Below, piece by piece: positions 18,306 through 26,867 of a stretch of 64,000 bases of DNA. Position numbers and translations under genes: made by a program. The DNA is from PALSA-612 sp963711315 (GTDB lineage Bacteria > Actinomycetota > Thermoleophilia > Gaiellales > Gaiellaceae), in assembly GCA_963711315.1 (NCBI GenBank), contig CAVQDQ010000005.1, forward strand, positions 62,001 to 126,000, written 5' to 3'. Positions within the stretch are counted from its first letter, which is position 1. The number at the start of each line of letters is the position of its first letter. The notes beneath the pieces were generated by a model, which saw nothing but the letters and a program-made list of their open reading frames with translations, did no database searches and had not been told where the DNA came from.

Positions 18306-18358
18306 GCGAGCGAAGCGGCTGTGGACGTCGGGTCAGTCGACGCTCCCGCCTCGCTCGC
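18306..18358 (-). promoter_or_regulatory. trp leader pause/1:2 hairpin
   Basis: GCGAGCGAGGCGG (18358-18346), which begins five bases after the third Trp codon, pairs over 13 bp (one G-T) with CCGCTTCGCTCGC (18318-18306), ending two bases before the terminator stem. A ribosome stalled on the Trp codons would cover the first arm. I could not identify the alternative antiterminator pairing with certainty. Confidence 0.6.
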
Positions 18359-18398
18359 AGCGCCACGCCCACGCCCACGTCGAGGTCGGGAAGTTCAT
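18333..18398 (-). CDS. trpL: trp operon leader peptide
   Basis: 21 codons, reading MNFPTSTWAWAWRCERGG and then SVD before TGA. Three Trp codons lie at codons 8, 10 and 12 (18377-18375, 18371-18369, 18365-18363), a density that chance does not explain in front of trpE. Translation acts as the sensor: scarcity of charged tRNA-Trp should stall the ribosome there and change folding of the downstream leader RNA. A -10 box six bases before the ATG implies a leaderless start, so the leader is translated from its first nucleotide. The coding frame is too short for most gene callers. Confidence 0.85.
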   Translation of the reverse strand: MNFPTSTWAWAWRCERGGSVD

Positions 18399-18404
18399 GC
18401 GGGC

Positions 18405-18434
18405 AGGGTAGGGGGTGAGCCGCGCAAGCGTCAA
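18405..18434 (-). promoter_or_regulatory. trp operon promoter
   Basis: Minus strand TTGACG (18434-18429), 18-bp spacer, TACCCT (18410-18405), then six bases (GCCCGC) to the ATG of the leader peptide at 18398. The -35 box overlaps the stop codon of the sulfurtransferase gene. It is the best sigma-70-type match I found in the window. Confidence 0.75.
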
Positions 18435-19163
18435 GGTTCCGCCGGCAGGCCCTTGCGAGACCACTCACTCCAGGAGCCCGCGTAGAGACGCGCATCGTTG
18501 CGACCGGCCTGGTGCAGCGCGAGCACGAGCGCGGAGGCGGCGACGCCCGAGCCGCAGTAGCAGGCGATTTCCTCGGCCTCGAGCAGCTCGGCTGGCACCT
18601 GTGTACCGTGTAAGCGGCAGGCTGACGGCGCCGGGGATGTGGCCGGCGACGGGATCGAGGCCCAGGGCTTCGCCGCGGAAGCGGTCCTCCGGCCTCGCGT
18701 CGACGAGCACCAGACGCGGGTCTCCGAGCCGCTCGAGGATCTCGTCGGTCGTGATCACGTCGTCCGTCCGCTCTCGTGTCACGAACAGCGCGGACTCGAT
18801 CTCCTCCTCGCCCCGGGCCAGCGGGCCGAGCCAGATCCCGAGCCCTCCGTCGAGCACAGCCGCGTGCTCGTGGCCGAAATGGCGCAGTAGCCACCAGAGC
18901 CTGGCCGCGCCGCCCGTCATGTCGTCGTCGTAGGCGACCACGAGCGTCCCGTCTCCGATGCCGGCACGACCGGCGGCGGCGGCGAACTGCTCCGCCGAGG
19001 GCAGTGGATGCCGGCCGCCGACCTCCGGCGGCACGGAGAGGTCCGAGAGCTCCGTGTCGAGATCCATGAACGCCGCGCCCGGGATGTGGCCCTCGAAATA
19101 GCGCGCGCGGGCGGCCGGAGGATCGGCGAGGTCGTAGCGGCAATCCGCGAAGCGAATCTCCAC
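18431..19163 (-). CDS. Two-domain thiosulfate/3-mercaptopyruvate sulfurtransferase (one frameshift)
   Basis: Rhodanese-fold enzyme that transfers sulfane sulfur, probably cytosolic. Domain 1 (VEIRFADCRYDLADPPAARA, GHIPGAAFMDLD) is the inactive half; domain 2 carries LVLVDARPEDRFRGE, GHIPGAVSLP and the catalytic loop ACYCGSGVAAS. Position 18614 has one base too many: removing it turns the frame after SLP into LHGTQVPAELLEAEEIACYC and gives a normal C-terminus (SWSEWSRKGLPAEP) ending at 18431. The GTG at 19163 is six bases after a CATACT -10 box. It is divergent from the cupin gene. Intact enzyme with a sequence error is the simplest view. Confidence 0.8.
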
Positions 19164-19168
19164 GTTGG

Positions 19169-19175
19169 CAGTATG
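19169..19175. promoter_or_regulatory. Overlapping divergent -10 boxes for sulfurtransferase and cupin
   Basis: Minus strand CATACT (19175-19170) lies six bases before the sulfurtransferase GTG; plus strand CAGTAT (19169-19174) lies six bases before the cupin GTG at 19181. The two promoters therefore overlap and would exclude each other; both transcripts would be leaderless. Confidence 0.45.
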
Positions 19176-19180
19176 TCCCC

Positions 19181-19632
19181 GTGAACGTGTGGGGCGACGA
19201 GTGGGACTCCGGGCCCGAGGACGACTGGTCCGGCGGCCGTGCCAGCTCCAAGCGGCTCGTGCCGTCCGGGGGGATGCTTGGCGCAAGCGTCTACGAGCTT
19301 CCACCCGACGGGTATTCCGCTTACCACTTCCACCACGGCTCCGAGGAGCTGCTGATCGTGCTTCGCGGACAGCCAACGCTCCGCACGCCCGCTGGTGAGC
19401 GACAGTTGGAAGAGGGCGACACCGTCCACTTCTCCGCGGGCCGGAAGGCGCTCACGGCCTCACGAACCGCACGCCGGAGCCGGTGCGCTACCTGATGGCC
19501 GGCACCCGCCCGTCTCCGGAGGTCGTCGAGTATCCCGACATCGGGCAGGTGACTGCTCAGTCGCGCCATGAGTCGCAGGCAGGCGAGCCGCTGTTCGTGA
19601 TCCACCAGCTCGTCGATCAGCCTGCCGAGTAA
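19181..19632 (+). CDS. Cupin-domain protein (one frameshift)
   Basis: Small single-domain cupin of about 150 residues. Motif 1 is HFHHGSEELLIVLRGQPTLR, with the metal-binding His/His/Glu, and motif 2 begins GERQLEEGDTVHFSAG. One C is missing near 19441 (GGCC where GGCCC is expected). Restoring it gives FSAGPEGAHGLTNRTPEPVR, which carries the second-motif His, and continues YLMAGTRPSPEVVEYPDIG to TAA 19630-19632. This resembles sugar- or small-molecule-binding cupins; the substrate is unknown. Divergent promoter shared with the sulfurtransferase. Confidence 0.75.
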
Positions 19633-19777
19633 ACGGGGATTGCCGCCGCCCGACTCGGCTGCTAATGTGGCCGTCGCGATGTTGCTCCTCGGCTGACACC
19701 TGAGTTCTCGTGCGCCGCCCGCGTTTTGTCCGGGCAGTGCAAGCGTGTCCGCCGTTCCATCTGACCAGGAGCACCGC

Positions 19778-20581
19778 ATGTTCGCCGTTGAAGTCCACAA
19801 CCTGCGCAAGGAGTTCCGCCGCCGCAGCGGCCGCAAGCGCGTGCGCTTCGCGGCGCTGAAGGACGTCTCGTTCACGATCGAGCGCGGTGAAACGGTTGCC
19901 ATCCTGGGCCAGAACGGGTCGGGCAAGTCGACGCTGGTCCGCCTGCTCGCGACGCTGCTGCTGCATGACGGAGGCTCCGCACACATCTTCGGACACGACG
20001 TCTTCACGGAGCCGCGGCCGGTGCGGAAGCTCATAACGCGCGTCTCGGTGGAGGCCTCGTTCTTCAAGAAGATGTCGGCGGCCGAGAACCTCAGCTACGC
20101 GGCGCGTTTCTACGGCATGACCGCGGGCCAGACGCGCTCGAAGATTCCCGAGATCCTCACGCGGGTCGGCTTCCCGGCGGAGCGGCGCGGAGAGTCGATG
20201 GAGAACCTCTCGCGCGGCATGCAGCAGAAGGTCGCCCTCGCGCGGGCGCTGCTCACGTCGCCCGTCCTGCTGCTGTTGGACGAGCCGACGACGGGGCTCG
20301 ACCCGCGCTCGAAGCAGGAGGTGCAGAAGTTCATCCGGGAGATCCGCGAGACCCACGAGGCGACGATCCTCCTCTGCACGCACGACCTTGCGGAGGCAGA
20401 GGCCCTGGCCGACCGGGTTGGGATTCTCGACCGCGGCCAGCTGCTGGTGCTCGAGCCCGCGGACGAGCTCAAGGAGCGCTACGGAGTGGAGACGCTGGAA
20501 GAGGCGTTCTTCGCCGCCACCGGTCGCGGGTTCGAGGAGGAGATGGACGAGGAGGACGTGGAACGGGAGGTGTTCGCATGA
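19778..20581 (+). CDS. ABC transporter ATP-binding protein (ABC-2 exporter, copy A)
   Basis: Cytosolic ATPase driving a two-component ABC-2 exporter. It has 267 residues. Walker A is GQNGSGKST, the signature is NLSRGMQQKVALAR, Walker B is LLLLDEPTTGLD, and the H-loop His is in LLCTHDLAEAEAL. The acidic C-terminal tail (EEEMDEEDVE) is unusual. I chose ATG 19778 because AGGAG (19767-19771) precedes it; a GTG at 19745 is the alternative. The stop overlaps the permease start (ATGA, 20578-20581). First of five export genes; the cargo is unknown, though the cluster runs into a resistance-like cassette. Confidence 0.92.
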   Translation: MFAVEVHNLRKEFRRRSGRKRVRFAALKDVSFTIERGETVAILGQNGSGKSTLVRLLATLLLHDGGSAHIFGHDVFTEPRPVRKLITRVSVEASFFKKMSAAENLSYAARFYGMTAGQTRSKIPEILTRVGFPAERRGESMENLSRGMQQKVALARALLTSPVLLLLDEPTTGLDPRSKQEVQKFIREIRETHEATILLCTHDLAEAEALADRVGILDRGQLLVLEPADELKERYGVETLEEAFFAATGRGFEEEMDEEDVEREVFA

Positions 20582-21410
20582 GAGCCCTGGTCGGGACGAT
20601 GCGCGCCGAGCTGATCGGGGCGGCGGGTGTCGTCGAGCGCAACCTCTATCTCACGAAGCGCTACTTCCTGTGGGACGTCGCGTTCTTCGTCTGGACCGTC
20701 GCCAACACGCTGACGATCGTCTTCATCGCCGAGGGCATCGAGGCCACCGGCGGCAAGCTCGACGTCGAGCAGGCGACGGCGTCGCTGCTGATCGGCGCCG
20801 TCGTCTGGGCGTACCTGGGGATCATCTTCGAGTTCCTCACGGAGACCGTCGCGTGGGAGCGCTGGGAGGGAACGATCGAGTACACGTTCATGGCGCCGCT
20901 GTCGCGGTCGATGCACCTGGCCGGGCAGGGCTTCTTCGCGATTCTCTACGGGCTGGTCCGAGCGGTGCTGCTGTTCATCGTGGTCGCGTTCTTCTTCGAT
21001 TTGTCGTTTCCCGACGCGAACTTCGCGGCGGCGTTCGTCGTGCTCGTGATCGCGTCGGTCTCGTTCATCGGCATCGGGATGATGACCTCGGTCATGCCGC
21101 TCATTTCCCCGGAGAAGGGGATGCAGCTCGGCTTCATCGCCCAGGGGATGCTGCTCGTCGTCTCCGGCGTCTACTACCCCGTCTCGGTGCTGCCCGAGTG
21201 GATGCAGGCGCTGTCGAAGATCTCGCCCGCCACGTATGCGCTCGAGGGCATCCGTGCCGCGATTCTCGACGGCGACGGTCTGGACACGATGTGGGGCGTG
21301 ATCTGGCCGCTGCTCATCATCGGGGCAGTGTCGGTGCCGCTCGGCCTGTGGGTGTTCCACCGTGGCGAGGTGTACGCGAAGAAGCACGGGAAGCTGAAGC
21401 GTTCAGGATG
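20578..21410 (+). CDS. ABC-2 type permease (copy A)
   Basis: Membrane partner of the preceding ATPase, about 276 residues with six hydrophobic segments and the ABC-2 pattern (NLYLTKRYFLWDVAFFVWTV; VVSGVYYPVSVLPEWMQALS; SPATYALEGIRAAILDG). Homology-like sequence ends at about KKHGKLKRSG (21408), yet no stop follows in frame, and the reading runs on into the next gene's alternative frame to 21696. I therefore end the gene near the ATG of ATPase B; an indel probably removed the true stop. It is fused to its ATPase only by the ATGA overlap. Confidence 0.8.
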
Positions 21411-22394
21411 GCGACGCGGTCGTTCACGTCGCGGAGCTCCGGAAGACGTTCTCCGTGCCCGAGCGCGAGGCCGGCCTCAAGTCACGCGACGAAGGGCCTC
21501 GTTCCGGCGGACGATGCGTGAGGTGCGGGCGGTCGACGGCATCTCGTTCGACGATCGCGCCCGGCGAGGTGGTCGGATTCCTCGGGCCGAACGGCGCGGG
21601 CAAGACGACGACGCTGAAGATGCTGTCGGGCCTGCTCTACCCGACGTCGGGGGAGGCGCGCGTGCTCGGCTACGTGCCGTCGAAGCGAGAGCGTGAGCTT
21701 CCTGCGGCAGATCACGCTCGTCATGGGCAACCGCAATCAGCTGCAGTGGGACCTGCCGGCGCTCGACTCGTTCGAGCTCAATCGCGCCATCTACCGGCTG
21801 CCCACGCGACCAGTTCACGGAGACGCGGGACGAGCTGATCGAGCTGCTCGACGTCGGCGACCTCGTACGCAAGCCGGTGCGCAACCTGTCGCTCGGCGAG
21901 CGGATGAAGGTCGAGATGGTCGGCTCGCTGCTGCACCTTCCGCAGGTGCTCTTCCTCGACGAGCCGACGATCGGCCTCGACGTGACGATGCAGAAGCGGC
22001 ATCCGCGCGTTCGTCGCCGAATACAACCGGCGGCACGGGGCGACCGTCCTGCTGACGAGCCACTACATGGCCGACGTGGAGGCGCTTTGCAAGCGCGTGA
22101 TCGTCATCCACCACGGCGTGATCCTGGTACGACGGCGCGCTGACCGGGTTGGCCGACACGTTCGCGGCGTACAAGACGATCGGCGTTGTGCTCGAGAACG
22201 GCGCAGGCCGACCTCAGCCTCTACGGCGAGGTGATCCACAGGGACGGCGACTGGGTGACGATCCGCGTGCCAAAGGCGGAGACGTCGCGACGTCGCCGGC
22301 CGGCTGCTCGCCGAGCAGCAGGTGCTCGACCTGACGATCGAGGACCCGCCGATCGAGGACGTGATCGAGCTCGTCTTCGCCCCAGGCGCAGTGA
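21408..22394 (+). pseudogene. ABC transporter ATP-binding protein (copy B), multiply frameshifted
   Basis: A second, clearly distinct ATPase whose pieces lie in all three frames: VVHVAELRKTF, then IAPGEVVGFLGPNGAGKTTT with Walker A, FLRQITLVMGNRNQLQWDLP, RNLSLGERMKVEMVGSLLHL with the signature, VLFLDEPTIGLDVTMQKR with Walker B, TVLLTSHYMADVEALCKRVI, and IEDPPIEDVIELVFA at the end. About nine single-base indels (near 21415, 21552, 21698, 21804, 22000, 22126, 22205, 22291, 22381) separate them. Every segment between indels is clean coding sequence with no internal stops. That argues for a noisy consensus rather than a decayed gene. The restored stop (TGA 22392-22394) overlaps the next GTG. Confidence 0.75.
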
Positions 22395-23239
22395 GCGCCG
22401 TCGCTGCACCGGCTCGTCACCGACGCGCGCGGGCGTCTGCGCTCCCTCGTGGACTTCTACGCCACAACCGTGCGCACCGCGGTCTCGACGCAGTTCCAGT
22501 ACCGCGCCGCGAACTACTTCTACATGCTCGGAATGGTCGCCGAGCCGATCATCTACCTCGTCGTCTGGACGACGATCGCCGAGCAGAGCGGTGGGTCGGT
22601 CGGCGGGATCACGGCCGGTGAGTTCGCCGCCTACTACATCGTCTGGACGCTCGTCCGGAACATGAACATCGTCTTCGGCGCCGTATCTGGGAATGGCGCA
22701 TCCGCGAAGGCCAGCTGTCCGGGGAGCTGCTGAAGCCGATCCACCCCCTCCATCGGGACATCGCGTACTTCGCGGGCTGGAAGGTCGTCGTGATCGCGCC
22801 TGGACTGCCGATCGGGCTCGCGCTGACGTTCCTCTTCGATCCGGCGTTCGAGCTGACGGCGGAGAAGGCGGTCGTCTTCTTTATCGCCATCTGGGGCGCG
22901 TACCTCATCCGCACGATGTTCCAGTCGCTGATGGGGATGCTCTGCTTCTGGACGACGCGCGGCGCGGCCTTCTTCGATCTCTGGATGATGATCGAGCTCC
23001 TGCTCTCCGGCCGTCTCGTCCCGCTGCCGCTGATGCCCGACTGGGTGCAGGAGGTCGCGAAGTTCCTCCCGTTCCAGTGGACGTTCTACTTCCCGATCAA
23101 GGCGCTCGTCGGCGACGACTCGACCAGCAGCTGTTGCTCGGGCTGCGCGTGCAGGCGTTCTGGATCGGCGGCCGGGCTCGGGTTGTTCCTGATCGCGTGG
23201 CGGTTCGCCGTCCGGCGCTTCTCGGCGGTCGGCGGTTGA
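22391..23239 (+). pseudogene. ABC-2 type permease (copy B), frameshifted
   Basis: Starts GTG 22391 (GTGA overlap with ATPase B). Restored reading: LHRLVTDARGRLRSLVDFYA, YRAANYFYMLGMVAEPIIYL, WEWRIREGQLSGELLKPIHP, then a long clean stretch with about five hydrophobic helices (VVFFIAIWGAYLIRTMFQSL; LPFQWTFYFPIKALVGD) and the end RFAVRRFSAVGG. Indels lie near 22403, 22683, 23120 and 23169; the last two compensate each other. The family is the DUF990/ABC-2 permease type, usually encoded as a pair after one ATPase, exactly as seen here. Confidence 0.7.
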
Positions 23240-24019
23240 TGACGCACACTCCGTGTGGCGGGTGTTTCTCGAGGTTGGCGTGCTTAACGACCTCCAGTAC
23301 CGCGTGAATTTCGCGTCAGCCTCCTCCAGTCGCTGCTCCAGGTCGTGACGGGGCTCGTGGTGTTCGCGCTCGTCTACTCGCACACGACGGAGCTGAACGG
23401 GTGGACGCAGCCGGAGCTGCTGTGCTTGCTCGGGATTCAGATCCTGCTCGGCGGGGTGATCCGGACATTCATCCAGCCGAACATGATCCGCTGACGGAGG
23501 ACGTCCAGCAGGGAACGCTCGACTACGCGCTGACGAAGCCCGAGGACGCCCAGGTACTCGTGAGCGTGCGCCAGTTCGCATCTGGCAGATCGTCGACGTC
23601 GTTTCCGGGCTGATCCTGATCGGGGTCGGCATCTCTCGCCTCGAGTGGCGTCGGCGTTGTCGACGCGCTCGCGTTCCTCGTCGCGCTCGCGCTCGGCACC
23701 GCGATGATCTACTGCTTCTGGCTCGTGCTGACGACGGGTCGCCTTCTGGCTCGTGCGAATGGGGCAGCCGGCGGAGCTCTTCGACGGCGTGTTCCTGACC
23801 GGCCGCTGGCCGGTCGGCGTCTACCCGCCGTGGCTCCGCTACAGCGTCACGTTCCTCATCCCGATCGCGTTCGCGGTCACCGTGCCCGCGCAGGCGATCA
23901 CGTCGCGGCTCGCGTGGTCGACGCTACTGCTCGCGTTCGGCTTCGCGGTAGCGCTGTTCGCGTTCACGCGCTGGTTCTGGCGCTTCGGGCTCAAGAACTA
24001 CACGGGCGCCTCGGCGTGA
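23239..24019 (+). pseudogene. ABC-2 type permease (copy C), frameshifted
   Basis: The start overlaps the previous stop (TGATG, 23237-23241). Restored segments: VWRVFLEVGVLNDLQYRVNF, VSLLQSLLQVVTGLVVFALV, LCLLGIQILLGGVIRTFIQP, LTEDVQQGTLDYALTKPEDA, IWQIVDVVSGLILIGVGIS, and an undisturbed C-terminal part from about 23740 (MGQPAELFDGVFLTGRWPVG to FWRFGLKNYTGASA). Indels near 23250, 23312, 23491, 23580, 23642 and 23737. With copy B it would form a heterodimeric DUF990-type exporter. The stop overlaps the next gene as GTGA. Confidence 0.7.
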
Positions 24020-24807
24020 TCGAGCGCGTCTGCTCGTGGGCAAGCGCTCGCGACGACGTACACGCCGTACTTCTCGTGGGCTCCGCGGTCTGCGCGCCCG
24101 ACGCCTGGGGCGACGTAGACCTCCTGCTCCTCACGGATGATGTCGAGGGGGTGCTGGAGGATTCCAGGGCCGCATTCGCCGATGCGGTGATCATGTTCGT
24201 GGAACGGCCGCCTGGAGCGTTTCCGCAACGCCGTCTTGCGTTTGCGGACGGAACCGACGTCGACCTCGTCGCCGTACCGGCAGAGAACCTCTTGCGCGAG
24301 CCGAGCGACGCCGTACGCGAGCTCGTGTATCGCGGGGCACGCGTCCTTTACGACCGCGATGGTGCTCTCGGTCGCGTCGTGGAAAGTGCGGCGGGTTGGA
24401 TGCCTCCGACCGCGCCGCCAACGGCCCACGAGGTGGGCGAGGCGGCGAGCGAGTTCTGGTTCAAGGCGATCTGGGCGGCGAAGAAGCTGCGTCGCGGGGA
24501 GCTCTGGCGGGCATTGGAATGCTGCAACGGGGACCTGAAACGGCTCGTCCTTCTCGCGCTCGAGTGGGAAGCACGGACTCGCCGCGTCGACCACTGGTAC
24601 GGCGGCCGCTTCGTCGAGCGCTGGGGGGACCTCCAGGCCGTGAGCGCACTGGGTGCGACGATCGCGCAGTACGACGAAGACGACGTTCGGCGCGCTCTGC
24701 GCGCGACAATGGACCTCTACGCGCGGCTCTGCTCGGATGTCGAGGGCTATCCGCGCGAGGCGGAGCGCTTCGCGCGCGCTGAAGTCGACCGCGTGCTCGC
24801 CGTATGA
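24016..24807 (+). CDS. AadE-like aminoglycoside 6-adenylyltransferase family protein
   Basis: 263 residues. The nucleotidyltransferase core has LLVGSAVCAPDAWGDVDLLL (GS motif plus paired Asp, DVDLL), a second acidic strand FADGTDVDLVAVP, and a helical C-terminal half with FWFKAIWAAKKLRRGELWRA and WYGGRFVERWGD, as in the streptomycin 6-adenylyltransferase family (Adenyl_transf). In that family the enzyme moves AMP onto an aminoglycoside hydroxyl. Activity on a drug is not proven by sequence; many chromosomal members have other or unknown substrates. GTG start overlaps the permease stop; the stop overlaps the methyltransferase ATG. Operon with a methyltransferase and an MFS pump. Confidence 0.7.
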   Translation: MIERVCSWASARDDVHAVLLVGSAVCAPDAWGDVDLLLLTDDVEGVLEDSRAAFADAVIMFVERPPGAFPQRRLAFADGTDVDLVAVPAENLLREPSDAVRELVYRGARVLYDRDGALGRVVESAAGWMPPTAPPTAHEVGEAASEFWFKAIWAAKKLRRGELWRALECCNGDLKRLVLLALEWEARTRRVDHWYGGRFVERWGDLQAVSALGATIAQYDEDDVRRALRATMDLYARLCSDVEGYPREAERFARAEVDRVLAV

Positions 24808-25601
24808 CCACGCGCGCGCAGACCTGGCACTACGGCCTCGTCTCGCGCTGGTGGGCGGAGTTCAATCTCGACGGGCCGGAGATCGAGTACTTCCGGAAAT
24901 TCGTCGTGGCGGGCCAGCCGGCGCTCGATGCGGCCTGCGGCACCGGCCGCTTGCTCGTGCCGTACCTCCAGGCGGGGCTCGACGTCGACGGCTCGGACAT
25001 CTCGTCCGACATGCTCGACCGGGTTCGCGAGCGCTGCGAGAGCAAGGGGCTAGCCGAGCCGAACCTCTACGCCCAGGCGATGCACGAGCTCGACCTGCCG
25101 CGACGCTACCTGACCATCGTCGTCTGCGGTGGCTTTGGCCTCGGCGGTCACCGCGAGCACGACATCGAGGGACTTCGGCGCCTCTACGAGCATCTCGAGC
25201 CCGGCGGCTTGCTTGTAGTCGACAACGAGGCCCCGTACGCGGACACCTTCCTCTGGCCGTACTGGGCGAAGGAGAAGAGGCAGGAGCTGCCGCGGCCCTG
25301 GCGCGACCGTGGCGATCGGCGGCCGCTTCCCGACGGCACCGAGTTGGAGCTTCGTTCCCGCCTCGTGGAGTCGGATCCGCTCGCTCAGCGCGTCGCGATC
25401 GAGATGCGCGCCTTCCACTGGCGAGACGACGAACTGCTCGCCGAGGAGCTGCACAAGATCGCGATGACGCAGTACTTCACGTACGAGCTCGAGCTCCTGC
25501 TCGAGCGAACCGGCTTCGTCGACGTCGAGCTGCGCGCCGGCTACGAAGATCGTCCGCCGACGGCGGACGACGACTTCGTCGTCTTCATCGCGAGGAAGTA
25601 G
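24804..25601 (+). CDS. Class I SAM-dependent methyltransferase
   Basis: 265 residues. Rossmann motif I is ALDAACGTGRLLVPYLQAGL, the adenosine-binding Asp lies in VDGSDISSDML, and motif IV/post-I appears as LTIVVCGGFGLGG. The C-terminal half has charged strands and FTYELELLLERTGFVDVELR, as in small-molecule methyltransferases. The substrate is unknown. The ATG overlaps the stop of the nucleotidyltransferase (ATGA) and the MFS gene begins on the base after its stop, so the three are co-transcribed. Context suggests modification of a small molecule or natural product, but this is inference only. Confidence 0.85.
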   Translation: MTTRAQTWHYGLVSRWWAEFNLDGPEIEYFRKFVVAGQPALDAACGTGRLLVPYLQAGLDVDGSDISSDMLDRVRERCESKGLAEPNLYAQAMHELDLPRRYLTIVVCGGFGLGGHREHDIEGLRRLYEHLEPGGLLVVDNEAPYADTFLWPYWAKEKRQELPRPWRDRGDRRPLPDGTELELRSRLVESDPLAQRVAIEMRAFHWRDDELLAEELHKIAMTQYFTYELELLLERTGFVDVELRAGYEDRPPTADDDFVVFIARK

Positions 25602-26867
25602 ATGCGCAGGCCGTCCGCGTACGCCACGTGGATCGGCTACCAGGCGGCGGAGTCCTTTGCGATGCGTCTTGCGTGGACGGTCGCGCCGATCTACTTCGTC
25701 CTCGAGGTCGGCATGTCGCCGCTCCAGCTCGTGCTCACGGGGACGGCCTTCGAGATGGCGTATTTCTTCTTCGAGGTACCCACCGGCGTCGTGGCGGACA
25801 CGTACGGACGGCGGGCCTCGGTGATCGTCGCCCAGGTCATCGTGGGCGCCGGCCTGATCGTCACGGGCCTCGTCGAGGGCGTGCTGGTGATTCTCCTCGC
25901 CCAGGCCGTGATCGGTTTCGGCTGGACGTTCAAGAGCGGCGCGATCGATGCCTGGCTCGCCGACGAAGTCGGTCTGGAGCGTCTCGGTGTCGCGTATCAG
26001 CGCGGGGCTCAGGCTGCTCGCGTTGCCGGCCTGCTCGCCATCGGCGCTGCGGTAGGCCTGGGCGTCATCGATCTCCGCCTGCCGATCGTGCTCGGCGGAG
26101 TCGTTCTGCTCGCTCTCGGCGGCTTCCTCGCCGTAGCGATGCCCGAGACTGGCTTCCGCCCGGCTCGGCAGCAGGACGTCAGCGCTGCTCGCTCCATGGT
26201 CGGAACGGCGAGACACGGCGCCGGCCTGTTCCGGGGCAATTCGGTGCTCCTGATCCTGGCTGTCATCACGTTCCTGCGCGGCGTGTCGGACGAAGGATTC
26301 GACCGCCTCTGGGAAGCGCACCTGCTCATCGACATCGGCGTGCCGGACTTCGCCGGGCTGAGCCCCCTGTTGTGGTTCGGGGTGCTCAACGCCGCCGCAA
26401 TGCTGCTTGCGATCGTCGTCGCCCAGCCGCTCCTCGGGCGCTTCGAGCGCCTGGGCGTGGCCAGCATGGCGCGGCTCCTCATCGTGCTCGAGCTCGCCCT
26501 CGTCGGCGCCATGCTTGCCTTCGCGCTCGCGGGAGGCTTCGCGGTGGCCGTTGGCGGCTTCTGGGCCGTGCGGGTTGCCTACTCGCTCGAGGCACCGGTG
26601 TTCATGACGTGGGTGAACGGCAACATCGCGGAATCGAGGGCGCGCGCGACGGTGATCTCCATGACGAACGTGAGCCACTCCGTCGGTGAGTCGGGCGGCG
26701 GTCCGATGGTCGGGCTCGTGGGAAACCTCTTCGGGATCCGTACCGCATTGGCTACGGGAGCGCTCGTGCTGACGCCTGCCGTCCCACTCTACGCCCGGGC
26801 GATTCGCCACCACGGCCGCACGCCTGACATCCATGCGACGGCGGCACTCAAGCAAGAACCAACCTAG
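25602..26867 (+). CDS. MFS transporter (drug-efflux-like)
   Basis: 421 residues, about twelve hydrophobic helices. The loop 2-3 MFS motif is VVADTYGRRASVIVAQVIVG; FGWTFKSGAIDAWLADEVGL resembles a group of actinobacterial MFS pumps annotated as tetracycline or macrolide efflux-like. The C-terminal half has NGNIAESRARATVISMTNVS. Substrate and direction are unproven. It starts one base after the methyltransferase stop, with no gap. Its TAG stop shares the tetramer CTAG (26864-26867) with the stop of the convergent LamG protein gene. Confidence 0.85.
   Translation: MRRPSAYATWIGYQAAESFAMRLAWTVAPIYFVLEVGMSPLQLVLTGTAFEMAYFFFEVPTGVVADTYGRRASVIVAQVIVGAGLIVTGLVEGVLVILLAQAVIGFGWTFKSGAIDAWLADEVGLERLGVAYQRGAQAARVAGLLAIGAAVGLGVIDLRLPIVLGGVVLLALGGFLAVAMPETGFRPARQQDVSAARSMVGTARHGAGLFRGNSVLLILAVITFLRGVSDEGFDRLWEAHLLIDIGVPDFAGLSPLLWFGVLNAAAMLLAIVVAQPLLGRFERLGVASMARLLIVLELALVGAMLAFALAGGFAVAVGGFWAVRVAYSLEAPVFMTWVNGNIAESRARATVISMTNVSHSVGESGGGPMVGLVGNLFGIRTALATGALVLTPAVPLYARAIRHHGRTPDIHATAALKQEPT

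Noticed and set aside
21408..23745. Programmed ribosomal frameshifting in the exporter genes
   Set aside because: Far too many shifts, in both directions, without slippery heptamers or consistent context.
24653..26689. A 678-codon plus-strand frame across the nucleotidyltransferase, methyltransferase and MFS genes
   Set aside because: Off-frame reading of three recognisable proteins.
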